A stretch of 64,000 nucleotides of DNA from positions 682,001 through 746,000 of the forward strand of contig CAWCEP010000006.1 in assembly GCA_963794615.1 (NCBI GenBank), given 5' to 3'. The notes below the pieces were generated by a model. That model was not told the origin of the DNA and made no database searches. It saw only the letters and a program-made list of their open reading frames with translations. Made by a program: the position numbers and the translations under genes. The DNA is from Chersky-840 sp963794615 (GTDB taxonomy: Bacteria > Actinomycetota > Acidimicrobiia > Acidimicrobiales > UBA8190). Of this stretch, positions 49,718 through 59,115 are shown piece by piece. Every line of letters begins with the position of its first letter. The stretch's first letter is position 1.

Positions 49718-51058
49718 ATGACGAGCTCGGAGCCGGCCCGACCCGATCCCGATATCGCCGAGTTCGTGGCTCAGCGGACCGCCGAGTACAGCGAGGCGGC
49801 GCGCGCCGTGCGCGACCGGGCCGCGGCGGCGGGGACGCTCGTGTGGGACCCCTACGACCCCGCCTGGGTCGAGGACCCCTATGCCGTCTACGCGCAACTG
49901 CGACAGAACAATCCGGTGCACCGAAACGCCCTGGGCTTCTGGGTCTTCACCCGCCATGCCGACTGTCTGGCGGTGCTGCGCGACCGGCGCTCGAGCAGCG
50001 ACGGCCGCAACGTCGACGAGACCACCTTTCGCCAGGTGCGCGCCGCCGACGTGGCGGCCCAGCAGGGTCCTGAGGCCATGCTGGCCGAGATGGCGCCGTT
50101 TCTGTTTCGAGACCCGCCCGATCACACGCGTCTGCGGGGACTGGTCCAGAAGGCCTTCACCCCGAAGGTCGTCGAAGGCCTGCGCCCCCGCCTCGAGGAG
50201 ATCTGCCACGGACTCCTCGACGACGCCCTGGAGCGCGGTGAGGTCGACCTCGTGGCTGACTACGCCTACCCGTTGCCGGTGCAGATCATCGTGGAGATGC
50301 TCGGCGTGCCGGCCGAGGACCACGAGCAGTTCCGGGTGTGGTCCCACGCACTGGCCCGGGGGCTCGACCCTGACTTCCTGTTGCCCCCCGATGCCGTCCA
50401 GCAACGGTTGGGTGCCATCTTGTCGTTCGTCCAGTACTTCGCGTCGCTGATCGAAGAGCGACGCCAGAAGCCGGGCGACGACCTGCTCACCCGGTTGATC
50501 CTGGCCGAGGAGCAGGGCGATGTGCTCACCCAGGCCGAGCTGCTGTCGACCTGCATCCTGCTGCTCGTGGCCGGCCACGAAACGACGGTGAACCTGATCT
50601 CGGGCGGAGCGCTCGCCCTCATGGAGCGTCCCGGCCAGCTGGCGCTCGTGCGCGACGACCCCGGCGTCGTGCGAGGTGCCGTCGAGGAGATGCTGCGTTT
50701 CGTGTGCCCCGTGCAGCTCACCGGACGGGTCGCGCTCGAGGACATGGAGGTGGGCGGGGCCGCCCTCGCCAAGGGCGAGTTCTCGATGCTGCTCATCGGC
50801 TCGGCCAACCGTGACCCCGCCGCCTTCGTCGACCCGGAGACCTTCGACGTGACGAGGACCGACAACAACCACCTGGGCTTCGGCTTCGGCATCCACCACT
50901 GCCTCGGCGCGCCGCTGGCCCGACTCGAGGCCCAGATCGCGCTGCCGGCCCTGTTCCGGCGGGCCCGCCGTCTCGAGCGCACCACCGACGAGCTCTCCTA
51001 CAAGGAGAACATCGTGCTCCGAGGGCTCGAAGCCCTCCCGGTACGCGTGTCGGCCTGA
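49718..51058 (+). CDS. Cytochrome P450
   Basis: The 446-residue monooxygenase is canonical: I-helix LLVAGHETTVNLI with the acid-Thr pair, EEMLRFVCPVQLTGR with E-x-x-R, and the haem loop HLGFGFGIHHCLGAPLARLEAQ. It resembles soluble bacterial CYP families (CYP107/CYP125-like), which hydroxylate polyketides, terpenes or steroids with a ferredoxin partner. No redox partner gene is adjacent. The substrate is unknown. Confidence 0.93.
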   Translation: MTSSEPARPDPDIAEFVAQRTAEYSEAARAVRDRAAAAGTLVWDPYDPAWVEDPYAVYAQLRQNNPVHRNALGFWVFTRHADCLAVLRDRRSSSDGRNVDETTFRQVRAADVAAQQGPEAMLAEMAPFLFRDPPDHTRLRGLVQKAFTPKVVEGLRPRLEEICHGLLDDALERGEVDLVADYAYPLPVQIIVEMLGVPAEDHEQFRVWSHALARGLDPDFLLPPDAVQQRLGAILSFVQYFASLIEERRQKPGDDLLTRLILAEEQGDVLTQAELLSTCILLLVAGHETTVNLISGGALALMERPGQLALVRDDPGVVRGAVEEMLRFVCPVQLTGRVALEDMEVGGAALAKGEFSMLLIGSANRDPAAFVDPETFDVTRTDNNHLGFGFGIHHCLGAPLARLEAQIALPALFRRARRLERTTDELSYKENIVLRGLEALPVRVSA

Positions 51059-51063
51059 GCCGG

Positions 51064-52371
51064 CTACGGGGAGGCGGCGCCGATCGGCAGGCGCTGGTGG
51101 CAGGTCGGGACCGTCGGCCGGCCCGCGAACCGGTCACCCAACCAGTTCACGACGTCGGGCGCGATGGTGGAGGAGAGCTGGATGTGCCCGACGTCGGTGA
51201 GCCACAACGACGTCAGATCCGACCCCGCCGCGCAGGCGCGCTGGATGTAGAGCGCCGTCGTGTTCGGGAGCACCACCTGGTCGGTGAGGCTCTCGGCCAC
51301 GAGCAGCGGCTGGGACGGCGTCAGCACCGGTGCCGTCTGTTGTTGGGCGACCGCCTCCCAGCGCGGCGAGCTCACCGGGTTCCCGTTGAAGAACCGCTGA
51401 TGGATGGCGGTGCGGATGATGCCTTCCACGGCCGCCGAGGTGATGCACTGTTGCGCCACGCGCCGGTAGTTGTCGTACCCGGCGCCGGTGAGGATGGAAC
51501 GCACCGGGAGCCCCCGATAGGTGGCGGGCCACGAGGTGAGGACCTCGGGGCCGATCACCCAGGACAGCGTCGAGTGGTACGTCTCGTTCAACAGGGGAAT
51601 GAGCTCGGCGGCGGGGGCGGACGCCACCGTCGCCACCAGGTGGAGCTCGGGCGCGTAGGAGTGGGCCCGCGCCGCGGTGAACAGCGCCGAGTTCCCGCCT
51701 TGGGAGTGGCCCCACACCGCGAAGGACGAGCCCGCGTGCGCCGACGGGATGTACCGAAGCGCCCGGACGCTGTTGAGCACGTCGTTCGCCTCCTCGTCGC
51801 CCACCAGGTACCCCGAGGTGCCCGTCGTGCCGAGCCCGGCATAGTCGGTGGCGGTCACGACCCATCCCCTCGCCAGCATCGAGGACACCCATGCGATGTC
51901 CCCGACGGGATGGGCCGAGCGCGACGGCGCGCAGGCGGGCCCGAGTCCCACTGTGCCGTGGGCCCACGCCACCACGGGCCGCGGGGTGCCCGCCGCGTCG
52001 TTGTCCGGGATGAACACCATGCCCGAGCTGAAGGTCCTCGACCCGTCCGATCGCTGGCTGCGGTAGAGGATCCGCAGCGCCGTCCCGTGGTCCACACGGA
52101 ACCCGAGCGGCTCGCGGCGGACGACCTGGCCGAGAGGGCCCGACGTGCGGAGCCCCGAGGTGTCGTAGAAGGGTGCGAGAGACCTCTGGCGCTGTGCGGT
52201 CTTCACCGTGGTGTGGCCCACGAGCCCGACCACGAGGCCCACGACCACCACGATGGCGATCAACGCATTGCGGAGGAAGCGGTGGCGGGAGAAGAACCGG
52301 GGTCGGTCCCGACCTTCGGCGCCGGGCCGGCGGACGGCGCCGTCGTGCTCGCCCCCCCGCTCGTTCATCAT
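51064..52371 (-). CDS. Secretory lipase (LIP family, alpha/beta hydrolase)
   Basis: The 435-residue protein has a basic N-terminus, a membrane anchor or signal helix at about residues 33-56 (RNALIAIVVVVGLVVGLVGH), and an alpha/beta hydrolase core: VVAWAHGTVGLGPACAPS, FAVWGHSQGGNSALF with the nucleophile Ser, a candidate Asp in LVAESLTDQVV, and TDVGHIQLSS with the catalytic His. The arrangement fits the secretory lipase family (PF03583), which hydrolyses lipid esters outside the cell. Confidence 0.82.
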   Translation of the reverse strand: MMNERGGEHDGAVRRPGAEGRDRPRFFSRHRFLRNALIAIVVVVGLVVGLVGHTTVKTAQRQRSLAPFYDTSGLRTSGPLGQVVRREPLGFRVDHGTALRILYRSQRSDGSRTFSSGMVFIPDNDAAGTPRPVVAWAHGTVGLGPACAPSRSAHPVGDIAWVSSMLARGWVVTATDYAGLGTTGTSGYLVGDEEANDVLNSVRALRYIPSAHAGSSFAVWGHSQGGNSALFTAARAHSYAPELHLVATVASAPAAELIPLLNETYHSTLSWVIGPEVLTSWPATYRGLPVRSILTGAGYDNYRRVAQQCITSAAVEGIIRTAIHQRFFNGNPVSSPRWEAVAQQQTAPVLTPSQPLLVAESLTDQVVLPNTTALYIQRACAAGSDLTSLWLTDVGHIQLSSTIAPDVVNWLGDRFAGRPTVPTCHQRLPIGAASP

Positions 52372-52441
52372 CGGCGACGACCCGGGCCCGGGCCGGCGGC
52401 GCGATCCAGGGCCGCACGGCAGCGTCGCGGCGGGCGCCGCA

Positions 52442-53862
52442 TCAGTGGGGCGCGCCCGGTGCCACGAGCGGCCAAGGTCGCTCGCGCTCCGCCATCAGGG
52501 CGAGATCGAGCAGGAGCTCCTCCTGGTGATGCCGGCCGATGATCTGCATGCCGACGGGGAGACCGTCGAAGGTCCCGGACGGGATCGACACGGCCGGGTT
52601 CCCGGCGAAGTTGGCGGGGAAGGTGAGGTTTCCCTGATTGGCGCCCACCCGCATGACGTCACCGAACCGCTCCATGAGGTCGATGGCACCCACCTTGGTG
52701 GGGATGGGACCCTCGGCGCCGAACGCCACGTCGGGATTGGTGGAGCAGAAGATGAAGTCCACCTCGTCGAGCGTCTTCGCCATGACTTCGTGCGCTTCGA
52801 CTCGAAACCGCTCGGCGGTCGCCGCCATGGTGAGGTCGTAGTGATGGGAGGCGATGTTGAGGCCGAGCATGATCTCGGGCGTCAGGTCCTGCTCGCACGC
52901 CGGGTACGTGTCGCCGAGGTCGGAGGCGAGCGTGACGAGGTTTGCCATGGCCCATTCGAAGAGCGCGGGGGAAAGCGCACCGCCATCTCGACGCGCTCCA
53001 GCCCGGCGTCGGCGATGAGCGACTGCGCCGCCGCGCTCACGAGGGTGGCCACCTCGGGATGCACCACCGCCACGCCGAGGTCGACGGCGATGACGGCCCG
53101 TTTGCCTCGAAGGTCATGGCGGTGACGGCCGAGACCCGCCTCCCATCCCGTGACACGCGGCAGGCTCAGGGTGTCGTGGGGGTCATACCCGTTGCACACG
53201 TCGTACCAGCGCGCCGTGTCGCGCACCGACCTGCTGATGCAGCCGACGGTGACGGTATGGGGGGTCTGGTGCACGAACGGCCCCCGAGGGATTCGCCCGT
53301 AGTTCGCCTTGAGGCCGAACATGCCGGTGAAGCCGGCCGGGATCCGGATCGAGCCGCCACCGTCCCCCCCCGATGCAATGGGGAGCAGGCCTCCCGCCAC
53401 CGCCGCCGCCGTCCCTCCCGACGACCCACCCGGCGTGCGCTCGAGGTTCCAGGGATTGCGCGTCGCGCCGTGGAGACGCGTGTACGTGACGTTGATGCCG
53501 CCGAATTCGCTGGCCGTCGTCTGTGCCGCCAGGACGGCGCCGGCAGCGCGAAGGCGGTCCACGTGGGTCGAGGAGTAGGTCGCGACCCGGTCGGCGAAGA
53601 CGAGCGACGCCTCGGTGAACGGCCAACCGTCGACCGGCTCGAGCTCCTTGATCCCCACCGGGACGCCTCCGAAGGGGAGGGCCACATCCGCGTGGCGTGC
53701 CGCGTGCCGCGCCGCCTCGGCGTCGACATGGCTGAAGGCGTTGAGTGCCGACCCGTCGATGGCAGCCAGGGAGAGCTCGAGGGCTTCGGGCGGCGTGATC
53801 TCGCCCTTGCGGAAGGCGTCGACCAGTGAGCAGGCGTCGCCGGTCCAGGCTCGGTCGGTCAT
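52442..53862 (-). pseudogene. Amidase signature enzyme, one-base frameshift
   Basis: The N-terminal frame has the catalytic Lys in VGIKELEPVDGWP, the amidase signature ERTPGGSSGGTAAAVAGG with the cis-Ser/Ser pair, and GGDGGGSIRIPAGFTGMFGLK. The rest (FEWAMANLVTLASDLGDTYP, FPANFAGNPAVSIPSG, PVGMQIIGRHHQEELLL) is in another frame. They meet at a run of five C (coding strand) near 52967-52971, where a sixth C gives VRFPPALFEW. The span is one base short. The intact enzyme would be about 473 residues and hydrolyse a carboxamide. Sequencing error is likely. Confidence 0.8.
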
Positions 53863-53970
53863 CAGACCGGAGGCTAGTGCCGCCCGGTGCCCCGGCTCCG
53901 GGCACGATCGGACTCGGCACGATCCTTCCCGCCTGAGTCGAGGCCGGTGGGGGCGCCGCTCCTGCGCTTG

Positions 53971-53976
53971 TAAGGT
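53971..53976 (+). promoter_or_regulatory. -10 box of bluB (leaderless)
   Basis: TAAGGT ends six bases before the GTG of bluB and no Shine-Dalgarno is present. A GTGCCC/GGGCAC hairpin about 80 bases upstream may belong to the end of another unit. I do not see a cobalamin riboswitch in the 120-base gap. Confidence 0.45.
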
Positions 53977-53982
53977 TCGATC

Positions 53983-54702
53983 GTGCTCCCGGGCTTCTAC
54001 GACGTGATCCACCGACGGCGCGACGTCAGGGCCGAATTCAGCGGAGAGCCCGTCGACGAGGAGGTGCTCACACGCGTCCTCGATGCCGCCCACAGCGCGC
54101 CGAGCGTGGGCCTGTCCCAACCGTGGGACTTCGTCCTCGTCGCCGACGAGACCGTCCGCCGCGCCTTTTGGACCCATGTCCAGACAGAGCGGCGCGAATT
54201 CGCCGCCTCGCTCGAAGGCGAGCGGGCCGAGCGCTTCGCCGGGATCAAGATCGACGGCATCCTCGAAGCGAGCTTGTCGGTGGTGGTCACCTACGACCCC
54301 GCCCGGGGCGCCCCCGGCGTCCTGGGCCGGCACGCCATTGCCGATGCCGGGCTCTACTCGGTGTGCCTGGCCATCGAGAACATGTGGCTGGCCTGCACCG
54401 CGGAGGGATGGGGCATGGGCTGGGTGTCGTTCTACCGGGAGTCGTTCCTGCGCGAGCTGCTCGGCATTCCCGATGGCATCCGGCCCGTGGCGTGGCTGTG
54501 CGTCGGTCCGGTCGGAAAGCTGCAAGAGACGCCGGATCTCGAGCGCGCCGGATGGCGCACCCGGTTGCCGCTCGAGGCCGCACTCCATCTCGACCATTGG
54601 GATCGCCGTGATCCCGAGGTGATCAACGTCGCCGCCGCCAGCCGAGCCGTGGGCCCGGCGGTGGGCACCGGCGCCCCTGCTTCGGAAAGGTTCGAACCGT
54701 GA
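53983..54702 (+). CDS. bluB: 5,6-dimethylbenzimidazole synthase BluB
   Basis: BluB cannibalises FMNH2 with oxygen to form the lower ligand of vitamin B12. The 239-residue nitroreductase-fold protein has YDVIHRRRDVRAEF at the start, AAHSAPSVGLSQPWDFVLV, SLSVVVTYDP and ENMWLACTAEGWGMGWVSFY, the pattern that separates BluB from other nitroreductases. GTG at 53983 is probably leaderless. The stop overlaps the kinase start by four bases. No other cobalamin gene is in the window. Confidence 0.9.
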   Translation: MLPGFYDVIHRRRDVRAEFSGEPVDEEVLTRVLDAAHSAPSVGLSQPWDFVLVADETVRRAFWTHVQTERREFAASLEGERAERFAGIKIDGILEASLSVVVTYDPARGAPGVLGRHAIADAGLYSVCLAIENMWLACTAEGWGMGWVSFYRESFLRELLGIPDGIRPVAWLCVGPVGKLQETPDLERAGWRTRLPLEAALHLDHWDRRDPEVINVAAASRAVGPAVGTGAPASERFEP

Positions 54703-55568
54703 GTGATGCCGATTCCACCGTCGGAGCACCCGCCCCGAAGGCCGTCCCGCCCAAAGCGGTCACGCCGGCACCGAGCGCCGCACCCGAGCCGGGCGCACCG
54801 GCGCCGGGCCACACACCCCAGGCCCCGTTCACCTTGGCCATCGACATCGGCGGCACGGGCCTCAAAGCGTCGGTGCTCGACGCCGCGGGGGCCATGGTGG
54901 CCGACCGCGTCGCCGTGAAGACCACGTATCCGTGCTCACCGGCGATGATGCTGGACGATCTCGCCGGACTGGTGGCACCGCTCCCACCCGCCGACCGGGT
55001 GTCGGCCGGATTCCCGGGGATGCTCCGCAGCGGGATCGTGCTCTCGGCTCCACATTTCGTGACCGTCCACGGCCCGGGAACCGCCGTCGATCCCGATCTC
55101 CTGAAGCAGTGGGCGGGCTTCGACCTCGCCGGCGCCCTCACCAAACGACTGCGCAAGCCCACGCGCGTCGCCAACGACGCCGACATTCAGGGAATGGCGG
55201 TGGTCCAGGGCAAAGGCCTCGAACTCGTCATCACCCTCGGCACCGGGGTGGGGACGGCTTTTTTCTACGACGGCCGGCTCCTCCCCCACCTCGAATTCTC
55301 GCACCATCCCTTCTTGAAGGGCGAGACTTACAACGAGCAACTGGGCGACGCGGCCCGCAAGGCCGTCGGCAACCAGCGTTGGAACAAGAGGGTGCGCAAG
55401 GCGATCGCCACGTTCCGGGCCCTGGCGTTCTTCGACCACTGCTACATCGGAGGAGGCAACGCCAAGAAGATCCATGGGAATCTCGGGGCCGATGTGTCGA
55501 TGGTGGACAACACCGCCGGCATCCTGGGCGGGATCAGGCTGTGGGACGAGTCGCACATCGCGGTGTAG
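54699..55568 (+). CDS. Polyphosphate glucokinase-like ROK kinase
   Basis: After a Pro/Ala-rich N-terminus of about 40 residues, the 289-residue protein shows LAIDIGGTGLKASVLD (ATP phosphate loop), VSAGFPGMLRSGIVL, VANDADIQGMAVVQGKG with the catalytic Asp, and LVITLGTGVGTAFFYDGRL. This matches the actinobacterial PPGK group, which phosphorylates glucose from polyphosphate or ATP. The GTG overlaps the bluB stop, so the genes are co-translated. Glucose as substrate is family inference. Confidence 0.82.
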   Translation: MSDADSTVGAPAPKAVPPKAVTPAPSAAPEPGAPAPGHTPQAPFTLAIDIGGTGLKASVLDAAGAMVADRVAVKTTYPCSPAMMLDDLAGLVAPLPPADRVSAGFPGMLRSGIVLSAPHFVTVHGPGTAVDPDLLKQWAGFDLAGALTKRLRKPTRVANDADIQGMAVVQGKGLELVITLGTGVGTAFFYDGRLLPHLEFSHHPFLKGETYNEQLGDAARKAVGNQRWNKRVRKAIATFRALAFFDHCYIGGGNAKKIHGNLGADVSMVDNTAGILGGIRLWDESHIAV

Positions 55569-55615
55569 CGCGCCGGTCTCGGGACCGGCGGGGGGAGGGC
55601 GAGCGGTGACGTGCC

Positions 55616-55927
55616 GTGACTGAGTTCCCGGGTCCCGCACCCGAACACGGCGAGATCGACCACGTCCTGCGCCGTCGCCGCCGCCGCGCCATCCGGGGCA
55701 TCCTGACCCTGGCCCTGATCGTCCTCGTCTTCGCCTTCGTGATCCAGAACTCGCAGCTCGTCACGGTGCACTTCTGGTTCTTCACCCACCGGGCCCGCCT
55801 CATCTGGGTGGTGCTCTCGTGTCTGGTGGCCGGGATCGTGTTCGGGTACGTGCTGGGCGTGCCCGAGCGCAGGAAGATGCGCCGGCGCCGCAAGGCCGAG
55901 AAGGCGGCGCGCCGCGAGGGCCGGTAA
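55616..55927 (+). CDS. LapA-like (DUF1049) membrane protein
   Basis: The 103-residue protein has a cytoplasmic basic stretch (LRRRRRRAIRG), two membrane helices (ILTLALIVLVFAFVIQNSQ and LIWVVLSCLVAGIVFGYVLG) and a basic C-terminus. F-V-I-Q-N-S-Q-x-V-x-V-x-F is the LapA/YciS signature. In enteric bacteria LapA works in lipopolysaccharide assembly; its role in actinobacteria is unknown. GTG at 55616. Confidence 0.8.
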   Translation: MTEFPGPAPEHGEIDHVLRRRRRRAIRGILTLALIVLVFAFVIQNSQLVTVHFWFFTHRARLIWVVLSCLVAGIVFGYVLGVPERRKMRRRRKAEKAARREGR

Positions 55928-55930
55928 CCC

Positions 55931-56878
55931 GTGCGCGCCGTGACCATCGTCGACGGGGATCTTCGCTACCTCGAGCATCCCGACCCCGTACCCGGGGACA
56001 CCGAACTGGTCGTGGCCGTGCGGGGGGCGGGGATCAACAACGCCGATCTCATGCAGCGGCTCGGCTTCTACCCCGCTCCGCCCGGCTCGCCCCCCGACAT
56101 CCCGGGAATGGAGCTCGCCGGAGAGGTCGTCGCCACGGGCCGCCGCACCACCCGTTTCTCGGTCGGCGATCGCGTCATGGCGTTGGTGGGTGGAGGGGCG
56201 CAGGCCGAGCTCGCCGTGGTGGACGAGCGCACCGCCATGCCGGTGCCCCCCGACCTGGCCTGGCCCGAGGCGGGTGGGTTCCCCGAGGCCTTCTCCACCG
56301 CCTACGACGCCCTGTTCACCCAGTGCGAGCTCGCCGTCGGAGAGCGCGCCCTCGTCACGGGGGCGGCGGGCGGGGTCGGGAGCGCCGCGGTCCAGCTTGT
56401 ATCGGCGACCGGCGCCCAGTGCGTGGCATCGGTTCGTCACGCCCAACTGCGCGACGCGGTGGCGACGCTGGGAGCCCGGGCCGCGGATCCCGACGACGCG
56501 CTGGGCATGGGCCCCTTCGACGTGGCCCTCGAGCTCGTGGGAGCGCCGAGCATCACCGGGGTCCTGGGGGCCATGGCCCCGACCGGACGTGTCGCCGTCA
56601 TCGGTGTGGGCGGCGGGGCGCGAGCCGACATCGACCTGCTGGCGATCATGCACGGTCGACTGCGCATCAGTGGTTCGACGTTGCGGTCCCGAAACGTGGT
56701 CGACAAGGCCGTCGTGGCCGAGGCGGTGGAACATCACGTCCTGCCGCTGCTTCGCGTTCGTCGGGTGCGCGTGCTCCTGGAGGCGACCTTCCCCATGGAC
56801 CGCGCCACCGAGGCATACGAGCGATTCGGCCAGGGCGGCAAGCTCGGCAAGATCGTGCTCGTGCCGCCCCGGTCCTGA
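55931..56878 (+). CDS. Zinc-free MDR-type quinone oxidoreductase
   Basis: The 315-residue MDR enzyme has VRGAGINNADLMQRLGFYP, PGMELAGEVVATG, ERALVTGAAGGVGSAAVQL (NADPH fold) and PFDVALELVGAPS. It lacks the zinc-binding Cys and His residues of alcohol dehydrogenases, as quinone oxidoreductases (QOR/PIG3) do. It reduces quinones or enones with NADPH. The gene starts three bases after the LapA stop. Confidence 0.85.
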   Translation: MRAVTIVDGDLRYLEHPDPVPGDTELVVAVRGAGINNADLMQRLGFYPAPPGSPPDIPGMELAGEVVATGRRTTRFSVGDRVMALVGGGAQAELAVVDERTAMPVPPDLAWPEAGGFPEAFSTAYDALFTQCELAVGERALVTGAAGGVGSAAVQLVSATGAQCVASVRHAQLRDAVATLGARAADPDDALGMGPFDVALELVGAPSITGVLGAMAPTGRVAVIGVGGGARADIDLLAIMHGRLRISGSTLRSRNVVDKAVVAEAVEHHVLPLLRVRRVRVLLEATFPMDRATEAYERFGQGGKLGKIVLVPPRS

Positions 56879-56881
56879 CCC

Positions 56882-58078
56882 TCAGGGGATCGGCGCCGGC
56901 CCCGGCCCGGGAGCGACGTCGGACACGACGAGCAAGGAGGAAGGCACCGACGCCAGTGCGTCGAGGAGCAAGGCGATGTGCTCAGAGCTGTGCGCGGCCG
57001 AGAGCGTGACGCGCAGCTGGGCGGTACCGGTGGGCGGCCGGATGGCGGGCACCCACACGCCGTGTTCCTGGAGGGCCGCCGAGGCGGCCACGACGAGCTC
57101 GTCGCTCCCGAGCACGATGGGAATGATCTGGCTCGGGTGCCCCGGGGCCACCAGCGCGACGTGGTGGGCGAGCCGGGTGCGAAGACGGTCCCCCTCCGCC
57201 GTGGAGAGCAGGCGGAGCGCGGCGAGAGCGGCGGCGCTGTCGGGGGGTGTCGGGGCGGTCGTGAAGACGTAGGAGCGGGCGCGTCGGACGAGGAGATCGA
57301 TGAAGGCGCGTGGGCCGGCCACGAATCCCCCCAACGATCCCAATGCTTTCGACAAGGTGCCCACCCGCAGGACGTCCACGTCGCCGAGCGCAGCGCCGAT
57401 CCCGGCCCCGAAGGCGGGGCCGACGACGGCACGCCCTTCGTCGAGCACGAGGAGCGCCCCGTGGCGCCGGCACGCCGCGGCGATGTCCTCGAGCGGCGCC
57501 ACGTCTCCGTTCCAGGGGAACACCACGTCGCTGACCACGATGGCCGGGCCCATCGCCTGGCCGAGAAGGTGCTCGAGGTGATCCACGTCGCGGTGGCGGT
57601 AGACGGCGACCTCGGCCCGCGCCAAGCGCCCCCCGTCGATGATCGACGCGTGGTTGTGCCCGTCGGAGCAGATGCGCACCCCGGTGTCGCCGAAGACGCT
57701 CAACACCCCGAGGGTTGCCGCGTATCCCGTCGGGAAGGCGGCCGCCCGCTCGGTTCCCGTCCACGTGGCCAGGGCGTCTTCGAGCTCATCGTGCACGGGG
57801 CGGCTGCCCGAGACGAGGCGGCTTCCTCCCGAGCCAGTGCCCCATCGGTCGATCGCCTCGTGGGCGGCCGCCACCACGGCCGGATGCCGGGACAGGCCCA
57901 AGTAGTCGTCGGACGCGAACGTGACGACCTTGTGGCCGTCCTCGGCGAGGAGTCCCTCGGTCCCCCGACCGTCGAAGGTGACCGGCCCGTGCCGCCGACC
58001 CCCGGCGTCGAGGCGCCGGCAACGCGCTTCGACCACCGACGACCACAGGCTGGTCGTGCCCCCCGTCTCCACCCTCAT
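56882..58078 (-). CDS. Alpha-oxoamine synthase (BioF/KBL family)
   Basis: The 398-residue PLP enzyme has VTFASDDYLGLSRHPAVV, GTGSGGSRLVSGSRPVHDELE, FPTGYAATLGVLS, SDGHNHASIIDG and LVLDEGRAVVGP, and the PLP lysine in VGTLSKALGSLGGFV. BioF joins pimeloyl thioester with alanine to begin biotin synthesis; KBL cleaves 2-amino-3-ketobutyrate. No biotin gene adjoins, and the usual D-x-A-H/D-E-A-H motif reads D-E-G-R-A, so BioF is likely but not certain. ATG at 58078 follows GGAGTG. Confidence 0.78.
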   Translation of the reverse strand: MRVETGGTTSLWSSVVEARCRRLDAGGRRHGPVTFDGRGTEGLLAEDGHKVVTFASDDYLGLSRHPAVVAAAHEAIDRWGTGSGGSRLVSGSRPVHDELEDALATWTGTERAAAFPTGYAATLGVLSVFGDTGVRICSDGHNHASIIDGGRLARAEVAVYRHRDVDHLEHLLGQAMGPAIVVSDVVFPWNGDVAPLEDIAAACRRHGALLVLDEGRAVVGPAFGAGIGAALGDVDVLRVGTLSKALGSLGGFVAGPRAFIDLLVRRARSYVFTTAPTPPDSAAALAALRLLSTAEGDRLRTRLAHHVALVAPGHPSQIIPIVLGSDELVVAASAALQEHGVWVPAIRPPTGTAQLRVTLSAAHSSEHIALLLDALASVPSSLLVVSDVAPGPGPAPIP

Positions 58079-58225
58079 CACGCACTCCAGCAGAGGCGCC
58101 CATTCGCAACCCGACACCCGTGGGTTGAGGCCCGTGCCACCCCGACGTCTCCGCCGTGGAGTCTCCACCCTGCCGCCGGGTCGGTCCAACGCGCCGGGAT
58201 CCGACAGGGGACCGACGCCGCGGCG

Positions 58226-59053
58226 TCAAGCCTGGGAGCGACCCCGCTCGACGACGCCGCGTCGGCGACGCTCGATCTCGCCGGGGTCGACGCCGCCTCG
58301 TTGGAATGCCACCGCGCCGCGGGCTTCGACGTCCCATGCTTCGCCACCGGGAACGCGGCTCGCCGCCTCGTAGGTGTCGAGGATGGCGCCCAGGGCGTGC
58401 CGGTCGTTCGAGACGATGTCGGCGGCGAGCCGGCGCGCCGTGGGGAGGAGATCGTCATGGGCGACGACGTGGTTCACGAGCCCCCACTCGAGTGCGGTCG
58501 GTGCGTCGACGAAGTTCCCCGTCGCGCTCATCTCGCGGGCCCGCCGGATGCCGATCGCCTGGGGTAGCAGCACGGTAAGACCCCACAGCGGGTGCACGCC
58601 CACCCGGGCGTGGGTGTCGGCGAAGCGCGCCCGCTCCGACGCCACCAAGAAGTCGCAGTTGAGCGCCAGCTCGAGGCCACCGGTCACGGCCACACCGTTG
58701 ACCGCACCGATGATCGGTTTCGACGTGGGAAGCGTCGACCCCCGTCGCCGGCCCGGACGGTGCCCGGCGTCGGCACCACCGACACCGGGCTCGTCGTCGT
58801 CGGCTCGGGGTGATCGCTTGAGCGGACCACCGTCGCGCCCGAGCTCCTTCAGGTCGAGCCCGGCGCAGAAGGCGGGATCAGCACCGGTGAGGATGAGCAC
58901 GTCCACGTCATCGCGCCCGTCGACCTCTCCCACGATGCGCCTGAGCGCGCTGATGAGCTCGGTCGACAAGGCGTTGCGCGCCTCGGGGCGGTTGAGCGTG
59001 ACGATGGCGACGCGATCGGCTACCTCGAGGAGCGCGACGGCGGGCTCGGACAC
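58226..59053 (-). CDS. Enoyl-CoA hydratase/isomerase (crotonase)
   Basis: The 275-residue crotonase has ADRVAIVTLNRPEARNALS, the oxyanion-hole strand LILTGADPAFCAGLDLKELG, KPIIGAVNGVAVTGGLELALNCDFL with the catalytic Glu region, and THARVGVHPLWGLTVLLP. About 25 residues (near residues 80-105) rich in Gly, Asp and Arg are inserted between the oxyanion strand and K-P-I-I-G, which could be natural or a pair of compensating indels. The GTG start at 59053 begins where similarity starts. It follows the thiolase in the same direction, suggesting fatty-acid or sterol side-chain oxidation. Confidence 0.8.
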   Translation of the reverse strand: MSEPAVALLEVADRVAIVTLNRPEARNALSTELISALRRIVGEVDGRDDVDVLILTGADPAFCAGLDLKELGRDGGPLKRSPRADDDEPGVGGADAGHRPGRRRGSTLPTSKPIIGAVNGVAVTGGLELALNCDFLVASERARFADTHARVGVHPLWGLTVLLPQAIGIRRAREMSATGNFVDAPTALEWGLVNHVVAHDDLLPTARRLAADIVSNDRHALGAILDTYEAASRVPGGEAWDVEARGAVAFQRGGVDPGEIERRRRGVVERGRSQA

Positions 59054-59115
59054 GGTGGCGGCTGGGGGTGATCCGGACGATGGGGTTCGTGGAGCGTCGG
59101 TCGGCGGGTTGGTCG

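Noticed and set aside
53863..53982. Possible cobalamin riboswitch before bluB
   Set aside because: The 120-base gap shows no B12-box-like conserved segment, and the gene appears leaderless.
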